A stretch of 64,000 nt of DNA from Actinoplanes sp. TBRC 11911 (lineage in GTDB: Bacteria > Actinomycetota > Actinomycetes > Mycobacteriales > Micromonosporaceae): NCBI RefSeq assembly GCF_012933445.1, contig NZ_JABBNC010000044.1:21625-85624 (forward strand), given 5' to 3'. Under the pieces are notes generated by a model. That model did not search any database and had not been told where the DNA came from. It saw only the letters and a list, made by a program, of their open reading frames with translations. The position numbers and the translations under genes were made by a program. Positions 33,923 to 43,876 of this stretch are shown here, in pieces. Position 1 is the first letter of the stretch. Every line of letters begins with the position of its first letter.

Positions 33923-35178
33923 CGTGCAGTCTCCTTCCCGGCAGTCATGCTGTCCCGCGTGGCCGGCAACGTCAGCCGCACCTCGGTGCCGTCGCCGGGA
34001 GCACTGCGGATCTCCGCTTTGCCCCCGTGACGCTGCATCCGTCCGATGATCGAACCACGAACGCCGTGCCGTGTCTCCGCCACACCGGACAGGTCGAACC
34101 CGGCCCCGCGGTCGCGGACGAACACGCTCAGCTCATCGGACTCGACCTCGGCGTAGAGCGAGACGGTCTGCACGCCGGCGTGGCGGGCCGCGTTGACCAG
34201 CGCCTCCCGGGCGGCCGCGACCAGCGCCGCGACCCGGTCGTCGCACTCGGTGTCGCCGACCACGACCGTCTCCACGCTGATCGCGTACGTGTCTTCGACC
34301 TCGGCGGCGGCCTGCTCCAGCGCGGCGGCGAACCGCTCGGTCGGCGAGGCGGTCGGCTTGTACAGCCAGTTACGCAGGCTGCGCTCCTGGCCGCGGGCCA
34401 GCCGCTGCACCTCTTTGACGTCGGCCGAGTTGCGCTGGATCAGCGCCAGCGTGTGCAGCACCTGGTCGTGGATCATCGCGGCCACCTCGGCCCGCTCCTG
34501 CTCCCGGATCCGGCCCTCACGCTCGGTGCGCAGCTGGTTGAACATGCGGTAGATCAGTGGGGCGGCGACCACGCCGAACCCGAGCAGCCCGACCAGCGCG
34601 AAGATCAGGCCGTTCAGCACCGATCCGAGGGTGCCCGTCGGGGCGTACACGGCGACCACGCCGATGATGCCGGTGGCGACCAGGACGCCGCCGCCGATCA
34701 GGCGGAGTAAGAAGTATCGCCGGTCACTCTCGGCCACCACGGCGGCCAGCCACGGTGTCGGCGGGCGGGAGCCGGACCAGTGGCCGCGGCGCGTCGGGTC
34801 GGACTGGTGCCAGATGATGCCGGCGCCGACCGCGACCACCGCGATCAGCCAGCCGACCGTGCCGGCCACGTTGTCCTTGAACACCAGGGCCTGCAGCAGC
34901 ACCACGCCCAGGCCGATGGCGCCGAACGGCAGCAGCATGGCGTAGTCGCGGCGCGGCGGGTTCGCATCGGTGGGAATCTGTTGCGGCAGGACCGCCCAGA
35001 AGGCCGCGTAGAGAAGAAGGCCGAGACCGTTGAAACCCAGCAGGACCACCAGAGCGATGCGCACCGCGAGCAGCGGCAGCCCCAGGTGCTCCGCCAGGCC
35101 GGCCGCGACCCCCGCGACGACCCGATGGTCGCGCGGACGGTACAGGCGGCGCGTGGGCGGTGTGACGGCGGCGGTGAT
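33919..35178 (-). CDS. PspC-domain sensor histidine kinase, apparent ATC start
   Basis: A 419-residue membrane kinase if started at 35178. Residues ~12-70 form a PspC domain with LYRPRDHRVVAGVAAGLAEH, followed by more hydrophobic helices to about 205. The HisKA_3 region has H237 in MIHDQVLHTLAL, and the ATPase has EALVNAARHAG (N box) and DRGAGFDL (G1), with GTEVRLTLP at the end. The frame is closed by TGA 12 bases upstream of an ATC codon at 35178, which sits 4 bases after GAGGAGG. There is no ATG, GTG or TTG in the first 38 codons; the first, GTG 35064, would remove half of PspC. I infer initiation at ATC, or a sequence error of ATG. Partner of the downstream response regulator. Confidence 0.8.
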   Translation of the reverse strand: MTAAVTPPTRRLYRPRDHRVVAGVAAGLAEHLGLPLLAVRIALVVLLGFNGLGLLLYAAFWAVLPQQIPTDANPPRRDYAMLLPFGAIGLGVVLLQALVFKDNVAGTVGWLIAVVAVGAGIIWHQSDPTRRGHWSGSRPPTPWLAAVVAESDRRYFLLRLIGGGVLVATGIIGVVAVYAPTGTLGSVLNGLIFALVGLLGFGVVAAPLIYRMFNQLRTEREGRIREQERAEVAAMIHDQVLHTLALIQRNSADVKEVQRLARGQERSLRNWLYKPTASPTERFAAALEQAAAEVEDTYAISVETVVVGDTECDDRVAALVAAAREALVNAARHAGVQTVSLYAEVESDELSVFVRDRGAGFDLSGVAETRHGVRGSIIGRMQRHGGKAEIRSAPGDGTEVRLTLPATRDSMTAGKETAR

Positions 35179-35331
35179 GGCTCCTCCTCAATCGTTCCGT
35201 TCGATCGTCACACGTCCGGGCCGCGCGGGCCACGGGGAACTTCCCCCGGGTTCGGGGCCCTCGGATCTCAGGGTGGCCTCAGGGTCGGTGCCGGAAGCGT
35301 CTCGGGTGGGTTCGGCGTCAGGATCGATGGC

Positions 35332-37047
35332 ATGAACGACGAAGCTGCCGACAAGCGGGATCCGTCCGCTGCCGCCGAGAGCATCCCGCCGGCGGCTCCC
35401 ACCAGCGACCCCGGGCCCGCGCAGGCCCCGACGGCCGCCGAGCCTCCCGGGGCCGCCGGCGCCACCGAGCCTTTCGAGAGTCCCGCGGGCACCGAGCCTT
35501 TCGCGGCCACCGCGCCCACCGCGGACGCCGCGGGTGACGAGCCGACCGCGCCGATCGGGCCGAGGCCGTCCGCGTGGACGCCGCCGGCCGGTGGCATTCC
35601 GGAGGCCGACGCGCCGCCCGCCGGCCAGGGCCCCCCGCCGCCCGGCGCGGCCCCGCCGCCGCCACCGGGTGCCGGTCCCACGCCGCCGCCCGGTGCCGGT
35701 CCCACGCCGCCGCCCGGTCCCGGTCCCACGCCGCCGCCCTGGAGCAACATTCCCGGCTTCAACCGCGCCCACCTGATCCGCCCCAAGCAGGGCCGATACA
35801 TCGCCGGCGTGAGCGGAGCGCTGGCCCGGGCCACGAACACCGACCCGGTCCTCTGGCGGGTGCTGCTGGCCGTGCTCGGCGTGATGAGCGGCGTCGGCGT
35901 CCTGCTGTACCTGATCGGCTGGCTGGTCATCCCGTCCGAGGGAGACTCCGCCTCGCCGGTCGAGTCGCTGCTCGGCAAGGGCCGCTCCGGCATGAGCCCG
36001 CTGTCCGTGGTCGTGCTCGGCGGCGCGGCAGTGCTCACCTTCGCGTTCATCGTGCAGGACGGGGTGCGGGCCGGGCTGCTGGCCGCCGCGGTCATCCTGG
36101 CCGCGGTCCTGCTGATCAAGCGAGGCCAGTCGAACTCGAACAGCCCCGCGCCGGAGGCGGCCACATTTCCCGGCACCTTCCCCGCGCCGCCGCCACCACC
36201 ACCGGCCCCGGGTGCGCCGTCGGCTGCCCCGACTGCCGAGTTCCCGGCCGCGGCTTTCGCGGCCCCGGCACCCGCAGCCGCAACGGCCACGGAACCGGTG
36301 ACCGAGCAGCTGCCGCCCCGGCCGCCGCAGAGCTCGTACCGGCCGCCCTTCGCCCCGCACGGCCCGTACGCGCCGCAGGTCCCGCCCATGCCGCCCATGC
36401 CGCCGGTCCCGCAGGTGCCGAGCGTGCCGCGCCGGCAGCGCCGGCCCCGGGAGCGGTCCAAGCTCGGCCGCCTGACCTTCTTCGCCGTGGTCGTCGTGCT
36501 CGGTCTGATGGCCGCCATCGACATGGCCGGCGCGAGCATCGCGGTCTCCGCGTACTTCGCCGCCGCCCTGGTCACCATCGGCCTCGGCCTGGTGGTCGGT
36601 GCCTGGCTGGGCCGGGCCCGCGGGTTGATCGCCCTGGGCCTGATCACCGCGGTCGGCCTGCTCGTCTCGACCGGCGCCGAGCGCTGGGGCGGCGAGATCG
36701 GCAACAGCGTCTATCGGCCGCTGACCATTCAGGCGGTCGCCGACCGGTACGACTTCGCGGTCGGCAACGCCACGCTCGACCTGACCCAGATCGACTTCGC
36801 CGGCCAGAAGCAGGACATCACGGTGAACATGAAGGTCGGCCAGCTCAAGGTGCTGCTGCCACCGACGGTCGACACCACGGCCACGGTCCAGATGCAGAAC
36901 GGCCGGGCCGAGGTCTTCGGCAAGCACTTCGACGGCCGCGACGTCGACGGTCAGCAGGTCGTCAACACCGGCCCGGACGGGCCCGGCGGTGGCAACCTGA
37001 CCCTGAATCTGCAGATGGACACGGGCAACCTGGAGGTGAACCGATGA
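35332..37047 (+). CDS. PspC- and LiaF-like membrane protein with proline-rich N-terminus
   Basis: A 571-residue protein. Residues 1-140 are low-complexity Ala/Pro/Glu ending in three GAGPTPPP-type repeats. A PspC domain follows (RYIAGVSGALARATNTDPVLWRVLLAVL, near 155-185), then helices, a second Pro/Ala-rich stretch, several helices near 385-450 and a C-terminal beta domain ending GGNLTLNLQMDTGNLEVN, like the LiaF/cell-wall-active-antibiotic response domain. In Firmicutes LiaF restrains the LiaRS pair, and here the gene is divergent from a LiaRS-like pair, which supports an equivalent role. ATG 35332 has only a weak ribosome-binding site. Confidence 0.8.
   Translation: MNDEAADKRDPSAAAESIPPAAPTSDPGPAQAPTAAEPPGAAGATEPFESPAGTEPFAATAPTADAAGDEPTAPIGPRPSAWTPPAGGIPEADAPPAGQGPPPPGAAPPPPPGAGPTPPPGAGPTPPPGPGPTPPPWSNIPGFNRAHLIRPKQGRYIAGVSGALARATNTDPVLWRVLLAVLGVMSGVGVLLYLIGWLVIPSEGDSASPVESLLGKGRSGMSPLSVVVLGGAAVLTFAFIVQDGVRAGLLAAAVILAAVLLIKRGQSNSNSPAPEAATFPGTFPAPPPPPPAPGAPSAAPTAEFPAAAFAAPAPAAATATEPVTEQLPPRPPQSSYRPPFAPHGPYAPQVPPMPPMPPVPQVPSVPRRQRRPRERSKLGRLTFFAVVVVLGLMAAIDMAGASIAVSAYFAAALVTIGLGLVVGAWLGRARGLIALGLITAVGLLVSTGAERWGGEIGNSVYRPLTIQAVADRYDFAVGNATLDLTQIDFAGQKQDITVNMKVGQLKVLLPPTVDTTATVQMQNGRAEVFGKHFDGRDVDGQQVVNTGPDGPGGGNLTLNLQMDTGNLEVNR
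35668..35739. repeat. three 24-bp tandem repeats encoding Gly-Pro-rich segments
   Basis: Units at 35668-35691, 35692-35715 and 35716-35739 encode G(A/P)GPTPPP. The first two are identical and the third differs at one base. They lie in the proline-rich N-terminal tail of the PspC/LiaF-like protein. Confidence 0.85.
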
Positions 37048-37400
37048 AGCCGCATCGCACCGATGGCGTCTCGCTCAGCTTCGGCGTGCTGTTCCTGCTG
37101 GGGGTTCTGTGGTGGGCGGTGTCACGGGTGGTGAACATCCACCTGCCGGCCGTGGGCTGGATGGTCGCCGCCGGACTGATCCTGTTCGGGGTGGTCGGCC
37201 TGCTCGGCGCACTGCGTTCGGCCGGCCGCCGGGTCCCGGTGACGGCGCCGCCCGCGCCGGCCGAGCCGGAGAAGCCCGAGGTGCCCGGCGACCTGCCGCC
37301 CGAGATGCACGCCTCGATCGTCCGCGAGCTGCTGGACGACCCGGCCGAGCGGTTCAGCCGCGAGCACCCCGACGCGGACCCGGCGAAGCGCAAAGACTGA
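37044..37400 (+). CDS. small two-helix membrane protein
   Basis: A 118-residue protein with two hydrophobic segments (LSFGVLFLLGVLWWAV near 11-26, and VGWMVAAGLILFGVVGLLGAL near 37-57) and a charged, Pro/Glu-rich C-terminal tail. I do not recognise the family. The ATG overlaps the PspC/LiaF-like gene stop as ATGA, so it is translationally coupled and probably an accessory of the same envelope-stress module. Confidence 0.75.
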   Translation: MKPHRTDGVSLSFGVLFLLGVLWWAVSRVVNIHLPAVGWMVAAGLILFGVVGLLGALRSAGRRVPVTAPPAPAEPEKPEVPGDLPPEMHASIVRELLDDPAERFSREHPDADPAKRKD

Positions 37401-37440
37401 GGCCCGCAAAGCGCAGAGACTGAAATCGACACACCGCCCC

Positions 37441-37471
37441 GCCCGCGGCCCAGGGATCCTGGGTCGCGGGC
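37441..37471 (+). terminator. hairpin after the PspC/LiaF-like operon
   Basis: GCCCGCGGCCCAGG at 37441-37454 pairs with CCTGGGTCGCGGGC at 37458-37471 over 14 positions with one G-T pair and a 3-base loop, 40 bases after the last stop and just before the decarboxylase gene. Confidence 0.65.
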
Positions 37472-37490
37472 GGCACCATATGCTCGTTCG

Positions 37491-38735
37491 ATGAGCTCGT
37501 TCCCCGTTGCGCCCCACGCACCCGTCGTCGGTCTCGGCTCGACCGCCGCGCGCGCCCTGACCGCCGAGTTCGCCCGGCACAACGCGCCCACCTCGGCGCT
37601 GGTGGTGGGCGCCGATCACGCCTCGCTGGTGGTGGCCGCCGCCGTCGAGGCCCTGCTCCCGGGCGACACGCTGACCCTGGTGGCGGGCGAACGCAGCACC
37701 GCCGACCTGCTCCGCGACCACATCACCGGCCTGGGCAGCTGGATCGCCGACCGGGTGCGGGTGCTCGACACCATCGACGAGGCCGAGCCGGCCGACGTGG
37801 TGATCGTCGGCGACCCGGTGACCGGCTCCGCGCACGACGCCCGCGCGCTGATCGACCGCCTCGGCAAACACCTGAACGAGGGAGCGGTGGTCACCATCGC
37901 GACCCCGGCGCTGCCCGGCCGCACCGGCGGGGCCGCGGCCGAGCTGTTCCGGCAAAACGCGCTGTTCGGCGTCGGCTCCGACCTGGTGGTGCGCAACCAG
38001 CCGCCGGTCCGCGTGCACAAGCTGCGCTTCACCGCGGCCGCCACCAGCGTCGCGTCGAAGATCGCGCCGGCGTACCGCCCGTCCAGCGTGCCGCTGACCC
38101 GCACCATGCACATCGACTCGAACGGGGTCGCCGCGGCCGGTATCGCGCTGGGTCTCGCGGCCCTCGCCCGTACGCTGCGGCCGAAGTCCCGTCTTTGGCT
38201 TCTCCCCGCCTTGGCCGCCGCGCCGGTCGCCGCCTTCTTCCGCGACCCGGAACGCGACGTGCCGGAGGACCCGGCCGCCGTGGTCGCAGCCGCGGACGGC
38301 CGGGTGCTGTCCGTGGAGCGGATGACCGACAGCCGGTTCGGAGCGGGCGAGTTCCTGCGGATCGCGGTGTTCCTGTCGGTGCTCGACGTGCACGTCAACC
38401 GGGTGCCGGTGGCCGGCCGGGTGACCGACTATTTCGTCGAGGACGGCGGGTATGCGAACGCGATGACCGCGGCCGCCGAGCACAACGTCGCGGCGTACAC
38501 GGTGCTGGACACCGAGCACGGCACGGTCGCGGTGGCCCAGCGCACCGGCCTGATCGCGCGGCGGATCGTGCAGCGGGTGCCGATCGGCACGCTGGTGGCG
38601 AAGGGCGAGCGGATGGGCCTGATCCGCTTTGGCTCACGCACCGACGTCTACCTGCCGGCCGACAAGGCGGAAGCGCTGGTCGCGGTCGACGACAAGGTCA
38701 TCGGCGGGTCGACGGTCATCGCGCGCTGGCACTGA
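37491..38735 (+). CDS. psd: phosphatidylserine decarboxylase with extra N-terminal domain
   Basis: A 414-residue protein. Residues ~205-414 are a pyruvoyl-type decarboxylase: DPERDVPEDPAAVVAAADGRV, then FLSVLDVHVNRVP with the metal/active-site His near 300, and FGSRTDVYLP with G381-S382, where self-cleavage would create the pyruvoyl group. Residues 1-195 form a Rossmann-like domain (VVGADHASLVVAAAVEALL, LNEGAVVTIATPALPG) resembling a methyltransferase fold but without a clear SAM motif. It converts phosphatidylserine to phosphatidylethanolamine at the membrane and is convergent with the synthase gene. Typical short decarboxylases of this group are about 200-240 residues, so the extra domain is notable. 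Confidence 0.88.
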   Translation: MSSFPVAPHAPVVGLGSTAARALTAEFARHNAPTSALVVGADHASLVVAAAVEALLPGDTLTLVAGERSTADLLRDHITGLGSWIADRVRVLDTIDEAEPADVVIVGDPVTGSAHDARALIDRLGKHLNEGAVVTIATPALPGRTGGAAAELFRQNALFGVGSDLVVRNQPPVRVHKLRFTAAATSVASKIAPAYRPSSVPLTRTMHIDSNGVAAAGIALGLAALARTLRPKSRLWLLPALAAAPVAAFFRDPERDVPEDPAAVVAAADGRVLSVERMTDSRFGAGEFLRIAVFLSVLDVHVNRVPVAGRVTDYFVEDGGYANAMTAAAEHNVAAYTVLDTEHGTVAVAQRTGLIARRIVQRVPIGTLVAKGERMGLIRFGSRTDVYLPADKAEALVAVDDKVIGGSTVIARWH

Positions 38736-38788
38736 GCAGCGCCGCGCTAAGCCGCGCGGCGGCGCTGAGCCGGGCCGGAAGGCAGTGG

Positions 38789-38819
38789 AGGCGAGGGCCG
38801 CGAGACGCGGCCCTCGCCT
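38789..38819. terminator. bidirectional terminator between psd and pssA
   Basis: A 14-bp perfect stem, arms 38789-38802 and 38806-38819, with a 3-base loop, lies in the 93-bp gap between the two convergent phospholipid genes, close to the pssA stop. Confidence 0.75.
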
Positions 38820-38828
38820 TCGGCGCGA

Positions 38829-39785
38829 TCAGGCCCGACGGGTGCGGAACCACATCGCCGGACCGCTGGCCAGGTATCCCCCGACCAGGATCACGAACGA
38901 CAGCCGCGGGTCCACGAACGCGGCGACCAGCGGAAGCAGCCACACCCACGGCGGCAGTTTGATCAAGCGAGCAAGTTTCGCGTAGGGGAAGCTCGACACC
39001 ATCGCAAACGCCAGCAGCGCCACCCCGGCGACCATCGCGAACCCGGGTAACGGCAGGCCGATCAGCACGGTCAGGGCGAGCACGGCCGCGGCCATCGTGG
39101 TGGGCACGCCGGTGAAGAACTTGCCGTCCTTCGGCGAGACGTTGAACCGGGCCAGCCGGATCGCCGAACACACCGCGACGAGGATGCAGGCGACCATCGC
39201 GGCCGCGGTGGGCACCGTGTGCGCCAGCGACGCATAGACGACCACCGGGGCGGCCAGGCCGAACGAGCACATGTCGGCCAGCGAGTCCATCTGCGCGCCG
39301 AACGGGCTGGAGACGCCCAGCTTGCGGGCGAGCGCGCCGTCCAGGCCGTCGAACGCCACGCAGGCGACCAGGCAGGCGGCCGCGTACCGCACGTCGCCGT
39401 GCATGGCCAGGAAGATCGCCATCAGGCCGAGGCTGAGGCTGGCCAGCGTGCAGGCGTTGACCAGAACGAAGCGGACGCGGCGGGCGGTGCTGTGCTCGCC
39501 GGGAAGCAGCGAGTCGTCGGCGGGCGCCGAGGGTGACACAGGGTTACTGAGGTGCGCTCCGGCCGGGGCGTACTCCCGGGTCTGGCCGAGCTCCGGACCG
39601 GTATAAATCACCTCGGCCCGGGTGGCGGTGGCGGCGCGGCCCGACTCGGATGACCGGCGGCCGACCCGCACCAGCAATGCCTGCCGCGCGAGGGTTCCGC
39701 CGCGGCGCAACCGGCCTGCCCAACGGCGTCCGGCGGGACGGGGGCTATCCGTCGATCGACGCCGGCGCCAAGGGGTACTCGGCAC
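38829..39785 (-). CDS. pssA: CDP-diacylglycerol-serine O-phosphatidyltransferase
   Basis: A membrane CDP-alcohol phosphatidyltransferase making phosphatidylserine from CDP-diacylglycerol and L-serine. The signature is DGLDGALARKLGVSSPFGAQ followed by MDSLAD, matching DGx2ARx8Gx3Dx3D. It is preceded by VRFVLVNACTLASLSLGLMA and followed by four or more hydrophobic helices. Length is 318 residues from GTG 39785, chosen because GGAGGA lies 5 bases upstream. The resulting ~90-residue basic leader is not family-like, so GTG 39611 or GTG 39539 may be the true start. Its product feeds the convergent decarboxylase. Confidence 0.85.
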   Translation of the reverse strand: MPSTPWRRRRSTDSPRPAGRRWAGRLRRGGTLARQALLVRVGRRSSESGRAATATRAEVIYTGPELGQTREYAPAGAHLSNPVSPSAPADDSLLPGEHSTARRVRFVLVNACTLASLSLGLMAIFLAMHGDVRYAAACLVACVAFDGLDGALARKLGVSSPFGAQMDSLADMCSFGLAAPVVVYASLAHTVPTAAAMVACILVAVCSAIRLARFNVSPKDGKFFTGVPTTMAAAVLALTVLIGLPLPGFAMVAGVALLAFAMVSSFPYAKLARLIKLPPWVWLLPLVAAFVDPRLSFVILVGGYLASGPAMWFRTRRA

Positions 39786-39980
39786 GTGCTTCCTCCATGG
39801 GATCGGTGTGCCCACCTGCACTTATGGCTGTGGGTTAATGCCCTGTAGCCCGCCCGCACCCGCGGACCCTCGATTGCGGGGTTACACCATCGCACAGCCG
39901 GACGGCGTTGGCGAGTGATCAAGTTACTCGCCGGTCGGCCCGCTGCGGCCAGGTTTTGCTAGCTCAGCCCTGGCTGGAGT

Positions 39981-40889
39981 TTAACCCGCCGTTTCCGCTC
40001 TGATCCCCGTCAGTGCACCGCGAGCAAGCTCGGTGAGTTCGAGCTCGTCGGCCTCCCGCAGCGAGAACCAGGCGGCCGCGTCGGTGGATCCGCCGGCGGC
40101 CTCGCTCACTATGGGTTCGGTCGGCGCGTCCACCACGACCCGGAAAAGGACGCGGATGACGTGCCAGTCGACAGGTGTCCCCTCCGGTCCAACGGCCGCG
40201 GGGTCGTATCGGTGCGAAACACCCAAAAGGCTGATCACTCGGCCGTGTTGCGAGGTCTCCTCGGCCAGTTCCCGATGCAGGGCCTGTTCCGGGGTCTCGC
40301 CGTGGTCGGTGCCGCCGCCGGGCGCGTGCCACAGCCCGGCGCCGGGATAGCCCGCGGCGATCCGGGTGAGCAGGATGCGTCCGGCGGGGTCGGTGGCCGC
40401 CGCGTACGCGCTGAACCGCTGCACCGACGCCGGCCGGGCCGCGACCCCGCCGTTGGCGACCTGGTAGGCGGGCAGCGCCGGCACCGGCATGCCGAGCACC
40501 CGGGCGGTGAACGGCATCAGCGGCAGCGCCTCCAGCGCGTCCGGCGCGACCCATTCGACCAGGTCGGTGGTGCCGCCCACCTCGGCTCGCAGCGAGCCGC
40601 CGACCGGCAGCACGTCGTAGATGATCCGGTCGGTGTGCTCCAGGTTGCCGTTCGGCAGGACCTCCACGTCCGCCGTCACGTCGCGCAGTCCGGTGATGCC
40701 GACCTCGAGCCCGGTCTCCTCGCCGAACTCGCGGATCACGGCGTCGTCGGGGTGCTCCCCCTGCTCGACCCCGCCACCGGGCAGGGTCCAGAGACCGGGG
40801 AACTCGCTGGCATCCGAATTGCGGGCCAGCAGGATCCATCCGGAGGGGTCACGGCTCACGCCGTACGCCCCGACGCGCCTGATCTTCAC
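39981..40889 (-). CDS. double-NUDIX-domain hydrolase, copy 2
   Basis: A 302-residue protein made of two NUDIX domains. The first box is GGGVEQGEHPDDAVIREFGEE followed by TGL, complete. The second is GGGTDHGETPEQALHRELAEE followed by TSQ, where the usual Gly is Ser. NUDIX enzymes split nucleoside diphosphates linked to another group, using Mg2+ held by the box Glu residues. It is a paralogue of the gene 5 bases upstream and probably arose by duplication. GTG 40889 has a weak ribosome-binding site and likely depends on coupling. Substrate unknown. Confidence 0.85.
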   Translation of the reverse strand: MKIRRVGAYGVSRDPSGWILLARNSDASEFPGLWTLPGGGVEQGEHPDDAVIREFGEETGLEVGITGLRDVTADVEVLPNGNLEHTDRIIYDVLPVGGSLRAEVGGTTDLVEWVAPDALEALPLMPFTARVLGMPVPALPAYQVANGGVAARPASVQRFSAYAAATDPAGRILLTRIAAGYPGAGLWHAPGGGTDHGETPEQALHRELAEETSQHGRVISLLGVSHRYDPAAVGPEGTPVDWHVIRVLFRVVVDAPTEPIVSEAAGGSTDAAAWFSLREADELELTELARGALTGIRAETAG

Positions 40890-40894
40890 CCGGC

Positions 40895-41845
40895 CTAGAG
40901 TAGCTTCGCCTTTCGCAGGGCCTCGTCGGTCACCTCGGTGAGCAGCTCGTCCGGCAGGTCGGCGACCTCCTTGATCGGCATCCACCGGGCCTCGGAGGTG
41001 GAGCCGCCGACGTCCTTGACGATCACCTCGGTGGGCGCGTCGACGATCACCCGGTAGAAGGCACGGACGCCGTGCCAGTCGATCGGGTACCCCTCGGGGC
41101 CGAGTGAGGCCGCGTCCCGGTGGCTGGCCACGCCGAGCAGCTCGACCAGCCGGCCCGCCTGGCCGGTCTCCTCGACGAGCTCGCGGATCAGCGCGGTGCC
41201 GGGCTGCTCGCCGTAGTCGGTGCCGCCGCCGGGCAGGTGCCAGCGGCCCTCGCCGGGGTAGCCCGGGGCGATCCGGGTGAGCAGCAGGCTGGTCTCGTGC
41301 TCGTCGGTGGCGATCGCGTACGCCGCGAAGCGCTGCGCCCGGTAGAGACCGTCCGGCCCGGGATAGGCGTAGAACGACGGGAAGTCGGGCGCCTCCTCCG
41401 GCCGCAGGTCGGCCGATTCGCCGCTGAGCCCGAGCGCCGCCGCGGTGAACGGCCGGAGCCGGAGACGCTCGGCCTCCTCCAGGGTGTGCCACCGGGCCAG
41501 GTCGGTGGGGTGGCCGACCCGGTCGATCAGGGTGCCGCCGCGGATCGACACCGAATAGATCAGACGATCCGTGTGGATCGTGACGCCGCGGTGCGGCAGC
41601 GAGCGCATGTCGGCCAGGACGTCGCGGAGCCCGTCAACGGCGACGGACAGCCCGGTCTCGGCCGCGGTCTCGCGGACGACGGTGTGGTTCGGGTCCTCCC
41701 CGTGGTCGACTGCGCCGCCGGGGAGCGACCAGACGCCGGGGGTGCCGGAGCGGCTCGAAGCGCGCACGAGCAGCACGCGGCCGTCGTCGTCGATGGCGAC
41801 GGCGTACGCGGCGATCCGGCGGAGTGGTTCCAGTGCGGGGGTCAC
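40895..41845 (-). CDS. double-NUDIX-domain hydrolase, copy 1
   Basis: A 316-residue protein with two NUDIX domains. The N-terminal box GGAVDHGEDPNHTVVRETAAE is followed by TGL; one of the conserved Glu positions is Ala, so its activity may be reduced. The second, GGGTDYGEQPGTALIRELVEE followed by TGQ, is complete. It shares the block GPEGxPxDWHxxRxxxRVxVDAPTE with copy 2, showing common descent. First gene of the pair, transcribed away from the PspC protein gene. Confidence 0.87.
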   Translation of the reverse strand: MTPALEPLRRIAAYAVAIDDDGRVLLVRASSRSGTPGVWSLPGGAVDHGEDPNHTVVRETAAETGLSVAVDGLRDVLADMRSLPHRGVTIHTDRLIYSVSIRGGTLIDRVGHPTDLARWHTLEEAERLRLRPFTAAALGLSGESADLRPEEAPDFPSFYAYPGPDGLYRAQRFAAYAIATDEHETSLLLTRIAPGYPGEGRWHLPGGGTDYGEQPGTALIRELVEETGQAGRLVELLGVASHRDAASLGPEGYPIDWHGVRAFYRVIVDAPTEVIVKDVGGSTSEARWMPIKEVADLPDELLTEVTDEALRKAKLL

Positions 41846-42051
41846 GGCGGCATTCTGCCCGGAATATGTTACCTACAGAAAACGTCTGTCAGATTCCTGA
41901 CACCTGAGTGAAGGCGCGTAATAGCAGATCAGCAGGGGTGTGAGCACGTGGTGCGTACGCTACGTGACTATCCGTACGGGTGAGATTTTCAGGGTCCGTA
42001 TCCGGGCGTTCACCGAGGTTTCTGCGACCCGTTCCACGGCACTCTCGATGC

Positions 42052-42315
42052 ATGACTGAGGTTCCGTACCGCCAACTTCTGCGTCCCCAGGACGACCGCA
42101 TCGTGGCCGGCGTCTGCAGCGGCGTCGGGCGCTACTTCGGCGTCGACCCGGTGCTCATCCGGGTCGCGCTCGCGTTCTTAGCCGTGCTGACCTGGGGTAC
42201 CGCGCTCATCGCGTACCCGATCATGTGGTTTCTGATGCCGGAAGAGCCGACGCCGGCGGCACCCGCCTGGCGCGATCCCTCGGATCCCACCTGGGGTCAA
42301 CCACCGGCGGCCTGA
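42052..42315 (+). CDS. small PspC-domain membrane protein
   Basis: An 87-residue protein that is essentially one PspC domain: LLRPQDDRIVAGVCSGVGRY at residues ~9-28, then a hydrophobic helix and IAYPIMWFLMPEEP. PspC proteins respond to envelope stress in Gram-negatives; in actinobacteria single-domain forms are common and uncharacterised. It is the third PspC gene in the window after the kinase and the LiaF-like protein. It is convergent with guaA with a 4-base gap. Confidence 0.9.
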   Translation: MTEVPYRQLLRPQDDRIVAGVCSGVGRYFGVDPVLIRVALAFLAVLTWGTALIAYPIMWFLMPEEPTPAAPAWRDPSDPTWGQPPAA

Positions 42316-42317
42316 TG

Positions 42318-43867
<1,550 letters not shown>

Positions 43868-43876
43868 CCTCCGAGT

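Noticed and set aside
34780..35331. In-frame extension upstream of the PspC/LiaF-like gene to position 34780
   Set aside because: It runs antisense through the sensor kinase gene and its translation has no family resemblance; GC-rich DNA leaves such frames open by chance. ATG 35332 fits the protein family better.
41887..41902. TGTCAG/CTGACA inverted repeat upstream of the small PspC gene
   Set aside because: Six-base arms with a four-base spacer are expected by chance at this scale and no promoter elements are evident beside it.
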